This document shows positions 61,287 through 64,000 of a stretch of 64,000 nucleotides of DNA, piece by piece. The stretch is from V1-33 sp039795165 (GTDB taxonomy: Bacteria > Verrucomicrobiota > Verrucomicrobiia > Verrucomicrobiales > V1-33): assembly GCA_039795165.1 (NCBI GenBank), contig JBDKER010000003.1:62001-126000 (forward strand). Reading direction: 5' to 3'. A program made the position numbers and the translations under genes. The notes under the pieces were generated by a model. That model did no database searches, was not told the origin of the DNA, and was given only the letters and a program-made list of their open reading frames with translations. The stretch's first letter is position 1, and each line of letters opens with the position of its first letter.

Positions 61287-64000
61287 GTGAAAAGAAATTC
61301 AAAATTCTCCCTGCGTCTCCTCGTACCGGTCAGCGTGTTGGCTTTAGCGGCGGCGGTTCCGGCTCAGGATGCGGCGGCACCCGATGCCAAGCCGGCTGAC
61401 GCGGCGGCGGGGGACAAGGCGCCTGCGCTGCCGGCCGTGGATCTGGGTGATCCCGATGCGATCATCAAGAATGGGGATGATGCCTATGCGAAGGGGGACT
61501 GGCTCAATGCGGCGGCGAATTATTCGGCGCTCATGACGATTGCGCAGAAGACCGGGGCGACGCCTGACAAGCTGGAGCCGCTCTACTTCACGCTGGGGGC
61601 ATGTCTCTTCAACATTCCGAATTACGATTTGGCCTTCAAGACATTCACGGAGTACACGCAGAAGTATCCGACTGGGAAGAACATCCGGTATGCCCAGCTG
61701 GGGCTGGCGCGCATTATGCGGGCACAGAAGAAGTGGCCGGAGGCGGTCAAGCAGTATGAGACGCTCAAGAACGAGCCGGCGCTGCGGGACGATGTGATGA
61801 TCGAGTTGGCGGATTCCTACAAGGAGAACGAGCAGAAGGACAAGGCGATCGTGCTGCTGGAGACCACGCTGGCTCCGGGGGTGAAGACATCATCCGATGT
61901 GCGGCTGGCGCTTTATCTTGTGGATCTGTATGCGGACGACAAGCCGGAGAAGGGGGTGGCGCTGCTGGACAAGGTGAAGCGGGCACCGGGGATGCGGCCG
62001 ATGATTTCGGAGATCAACTTTGCGGCGCTCAAGCTGGCCGATGCGCTCATGGGAGACAACAAGCCTGAGGAGGCGCTGCCGGCCTATCAAAATCTGCGCA
62101 AGCACAAGGAAGTGGTCGATACGCTCAAGGAGCTGCGGGATGATTATGGGCGTCTCATCAAGAGCCTGTCGGCGCGGGTTGGTCCCAAGGATCCGAATGT
62201 GATTGCCAACCAGCAGCAACTGGCGCGGGTGAAGCAGTACGAGGCGCAGGCCAAGGCGATGATCGAGGCCCTTGAGAAGGAGCAGAACTACGATGCGGTC
62301 GTCTTTTACCGGATCGGGCGTTGTTTTGCGGCCCTTGGGAGGTTCTGGGAAGCGCGGCTGGCCTTTCAGTACGTTCTCGATAAGTTCCCCAAGTTCGAGG
62401 ATGCGCCGAGTGTGCTTTATGCTCTTACATACTGTCATTACAATCTGACGCCTGCTGATCTGACGCAGGACAACATGAAGATGGGGGAGGAGACGCAGAA
62501 GCTGTGCCGGCAGTTCCTGAGCAAGCATCCCGATCGTGAGGAGACGCAGCAGGTTGCGGAGATGCTGATTACGATTGCGACGCGGAGCGGAGATCCTGCG
62601 AAGATCAACACGGTCTACGAGGAGGTGATGGATCTGATCAAGGACTCGCCGAACAAGAGTGTGTTTCTGGCGGTGCAGGTGCAGAACTATCTTGAGCAGT
62701 ATGATTTCGACAAGGCGCGGGATGCCGCCGACAAGTTTCTCGGTTCGGCGCCCGCAGACGATCCGCAGCGGGAGGCAGTGGAGTACATGCGGGGGCTGAC
62801 GTGGTTCTTCAAGAATGACTACAACGGAGCGGTGGAGGCCCTCAAGGCGTACATTGAGAAGTATCCATCGGGTCAGTACATTGCGGATGCGAAGTACCGC
62901 CGGGCGTTCCTTGTGCTGGGGGAAGAGCGGCAGAAGAAGAACAAGAAGGGGAACCCTCAGTTCCGGAATGTGATTCAGTACGCGGAGGACATCATCAAGA
63001 ACCATTTTGGCACTCCATCGGTGGCGGATGCCTATGCCCTCATCGGGGATGCCTACAAGGACATGACCGGGTCCGAGATGCAGGATGCGGGACTGACGCC
63101 GGAGACTCTGGAGACGGCCACCGCGGATGCCTATGTCAATGCGGTGAAGAATGCGGCAGCGGAGCAGGTGGCTGAGTACAGTCTAACGCAGGCGGCGCCG
63201 ATGCTGAAGGCGCAGAGCCGCTGGCCTGAACTCATCACGCTGTACGAAGGTTTCCGGAAGCAGTGGCCCGAGAACCGTCAGTCGCTTGCGGCGGTCGGGG
63301 AAATCTGCACAGCGATTGTGCGGCGGAGCGACGGGGCCTTTGCGGATGAGATAGCGGCTGCGGAGGAGAAGAAGGACGAAGCGGCGGTGAAGAAATTCAT
63401 GGAACAGCGGGTGGAGTCGCGGGAGAAGGCGCAGGCGGAGAGCCGGCAGTTCCTGGCCGAGACGATCACGGAAAACATCAACAATCCGCGCAAGGATGGG
63501 GTGGAGGATCTCATGCAGCAACTGGCTGTGGCGGCCATACCCAAGCGGAAGCCGGCTCCGGTGCCGCCTGCCAATCCTGCGGCGACTACGGACCCTGCGG
63601 TGAAGAGCGAACCGCCGAAGCGTCCGCCGCCGCCGACGGTGGAGGAACTGGGCAAGCCAGCTGAGGCGGAACTGGACCGTCTGCTCGGGGAGAAGGATCT
63701 GTCGGCGATCGGCAAGGCGCGGCTAGTTTATGTGAAGTCCCTGCTGTACAGGAATCTGGAGGCCAAGCAGCCCCGGAAGAAGGACGACAAGGGGCAATAT
63801 ATTGTCGACAATGCGCCGAAGCGTTCGGATGAGCTGATGCAGCAGCTGACGACCGAGTTTCGCCCTGAGGATTACAGTGGGCGGCTCCTCGCGGTGGTGG
63901 GCGATCATCTGCAGAAGGCGGGCGAGCGGGACAAGGCGGCGCAATGCTATAACCGGCTGCTGCAGTTCTTCCCGCAGTCGGCCTTTGTGGATTGGGGAGC
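61287..64000 (+). CDS. Large secreted TPR-repeat protein, 3' part beyond the right edge
   Basis: An open frame from GTG at 61287 to the window end, 904 residues visible. A signal peptide (KFSLRLLVPVSVLALAAAVPAQ, about 6-27) is followed by an Ala/Asp/Pro-rich linker and then TPR-like units throughout: NLDLAFKTF-like YDLAFKTFTEYTQKYP, FYRIGRCFAALGRFWEARLAFQYVLDKFP, GLTWFFKNDYNGAVEALKAYIEKYPSGQYIADAKYRRA and CYNRLLQFFPQSAF. A Pro/Lys-rich break occurs at about residues 752-785. The pattern resembles YbgF/BamD-like TPR proteins that build envelope complexes. In this phylum such genes often stand beside ExbB/ExbD/TonB-type genes, which would lie outside the window. Confidence 0.85.
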   Translation, partial: MKRNSKFSLRLLVPVSVLALAAAVPAQDAAAPDAKPADAAAGDKAPALPAVDLGDPDAIIKNGDDAYAKGDWLNAAANYSALMTIAQKTGATPDKLEPLYFTLGACLFNIPNYDLAFKTFTEYTQKYPTGKNIRYAQLGLARIMRAQKKWPEAVKQYETLKNEPALRDDVMIELADSYKENEQKDKAIVLLETTLAPGVKTSSDVRLALYLVDLYADDKPEKGVALLDKVKRAPGMRPMISEINFAALKLADALMGDNKPEEALPAYQNLRKHKEVVDTLKELRDDYGRLIKSLSARVGPKDPNVIANQQQLARVKQYEAQAKAMIEALEKEQNYDAVVFYRIGRCFAALGRFWEARLAFQYVLDKFPKFEDAPSVLYALTYCHYNLTPADLTQDNMKMGEETQKLCRQFLSKHPDREETQQVAEMLITIATRSGDPAKINTVYEEVMDLIKDSPNKSVFLAVQVQNYLEQYDFDKARDAADKFLGSAPADDPQREAVEYMRGLTWFFKNDYNGAVEALKAYIEKYPSGQYIADAKYRRAFLVLGEERQKKNKKGNPQFRNVIQYAEDIIKNHFGTPSVADAYALIGDAYKDMTGSEMQDAGLTPETLETATADAYVNAVKNAAAEQVAEYSLTQAAPMLKAQSRWPELITLYEGFRKQWPENRQSLAAVGEICTAIVRRSDGAFADEIAAAEEKKDEAAVKKFMEQRVESREKAQAESRQFLAETITENINNPRKDGVEDLMQQLAVAAIPKRKPAPVPPANPAATTDPAVKSEPPKRPPPPTVEELGKPAEAELDRLLGEKDLSAIGKARLVYVKSLLYRNLEAKQPRKKDDKGQYIVDNAPKRSDELMQQLTTEFRPEDYSGRLLAVVGDHLQKAGERDKAAQCYNRLLQFFPQSAFVDWG

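Noticed and set aside
61890..63005. A 371-codon minus-strand frame through the TPR gene
   Set aside because: Leu/Arg/His-rich mirror of the TPR repeats; the plus strand has a signal peptide and regular repeats.

Overview
This 64 kb window is high-GC chromosomal DNA that looks like a member of the Verrucomicrobia (PVC superphylum). The pointers are a planctomycete-type cytochrome c / DUF1549 / DUF1553 protein, a DUF1080 secreted protein, an XylR-type regulator (sugar-binding domain plus AraC HTH) beside a Gfo/Idh/MocA dehydrogenase, a membrane-anchored terpene-cyclase-fold protein and a large secreted TPR protein. Shine-Dalgarno sites are weak or absent before many genes. The genus cannot be fixed from the sequence alone. 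There is no insertion sequence, phage or CRISPR array.

Layout. 1-4.5 kb (minus): response regulator, then the coupled set lemA, GcvH-like, DMT transporter, folP, and an EcsC-family gene running off the left edge. 4.6-8.5 kb (plus): rplM-rpsI with a good promoter, tmk, an MFS exporter and a voltage-gated K+ channel. 8.4-14.9 kb: TIGR01777 epimerase and GbsR-type regulator, a perfect 24-bp palindrome, an OafA-type acyltransferase, a coiled-coil protein and a PrsW-type protease. 14.9-16.6 kb: a repeat-rich gap, a small outer-membrane barrel with promoter and terminator, and an AT-rich gap. 16.6-19.2 kb: typA and a zinc-ribbon protein. 19.3-26.9 kb: a sugar-related block (lipoprotein, rfbA, ABC-2 permease, AraC regulator, sialidase-like protein, XylR regulator, Gfo/Idh dehydrogenase, TfoX C-domain protein). 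27-28.9 kb: glnK-amtB behind a near-consensus sigma-54 promoter. 29-35.9 kb: a complete phosphate locus, porin-pstS-pstC-pstA-pstB1-pstB2-phoU. 36-40.6 kb: bioD, SDR, serine-dehydrogenase-type protease, ychF, menA. 40.6-46.7 kb: a degenerate PAS/HisKA protein divergent from an ECF sigma / anti-sigma / secreted-protein operon, an epimerase, trxB, a nuclease-HhH fusion and a PAP2 protein. 46.8-52.4 kb: the cytochrome/DUF1553 protein, tRNA-Gln and tex. 52.5-64 kb: a NarL-type two-component pair, a frameshifted sulfotransferase, the DUF1080 protein, the anchored cyclase-fold protein, a TIM-barrel epimerase, a CDF transporter and a TPR protein running off the right edge.

The most striking signal is in the phosphate locus. 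The two PstB ATPases carry complementary losses: PstB1 keeps LSGGQ but has lost the Q-loop Gln and the H-loop His, while PstB2 keeps Gln and His but has a broken signature. Together they predict an obligate heterodimer with one working and one degenerate ATP site, a layout well known in some ABC exporters but unusual for a phosphate importer. Other leads are the ECF operon facing a histidine-kinase remnant with no phosphoacceptor His, the GbsR palindrome, the sigma-54 promoter, and a switch of GC skew near 15-19 kb that resembles a replication origin.
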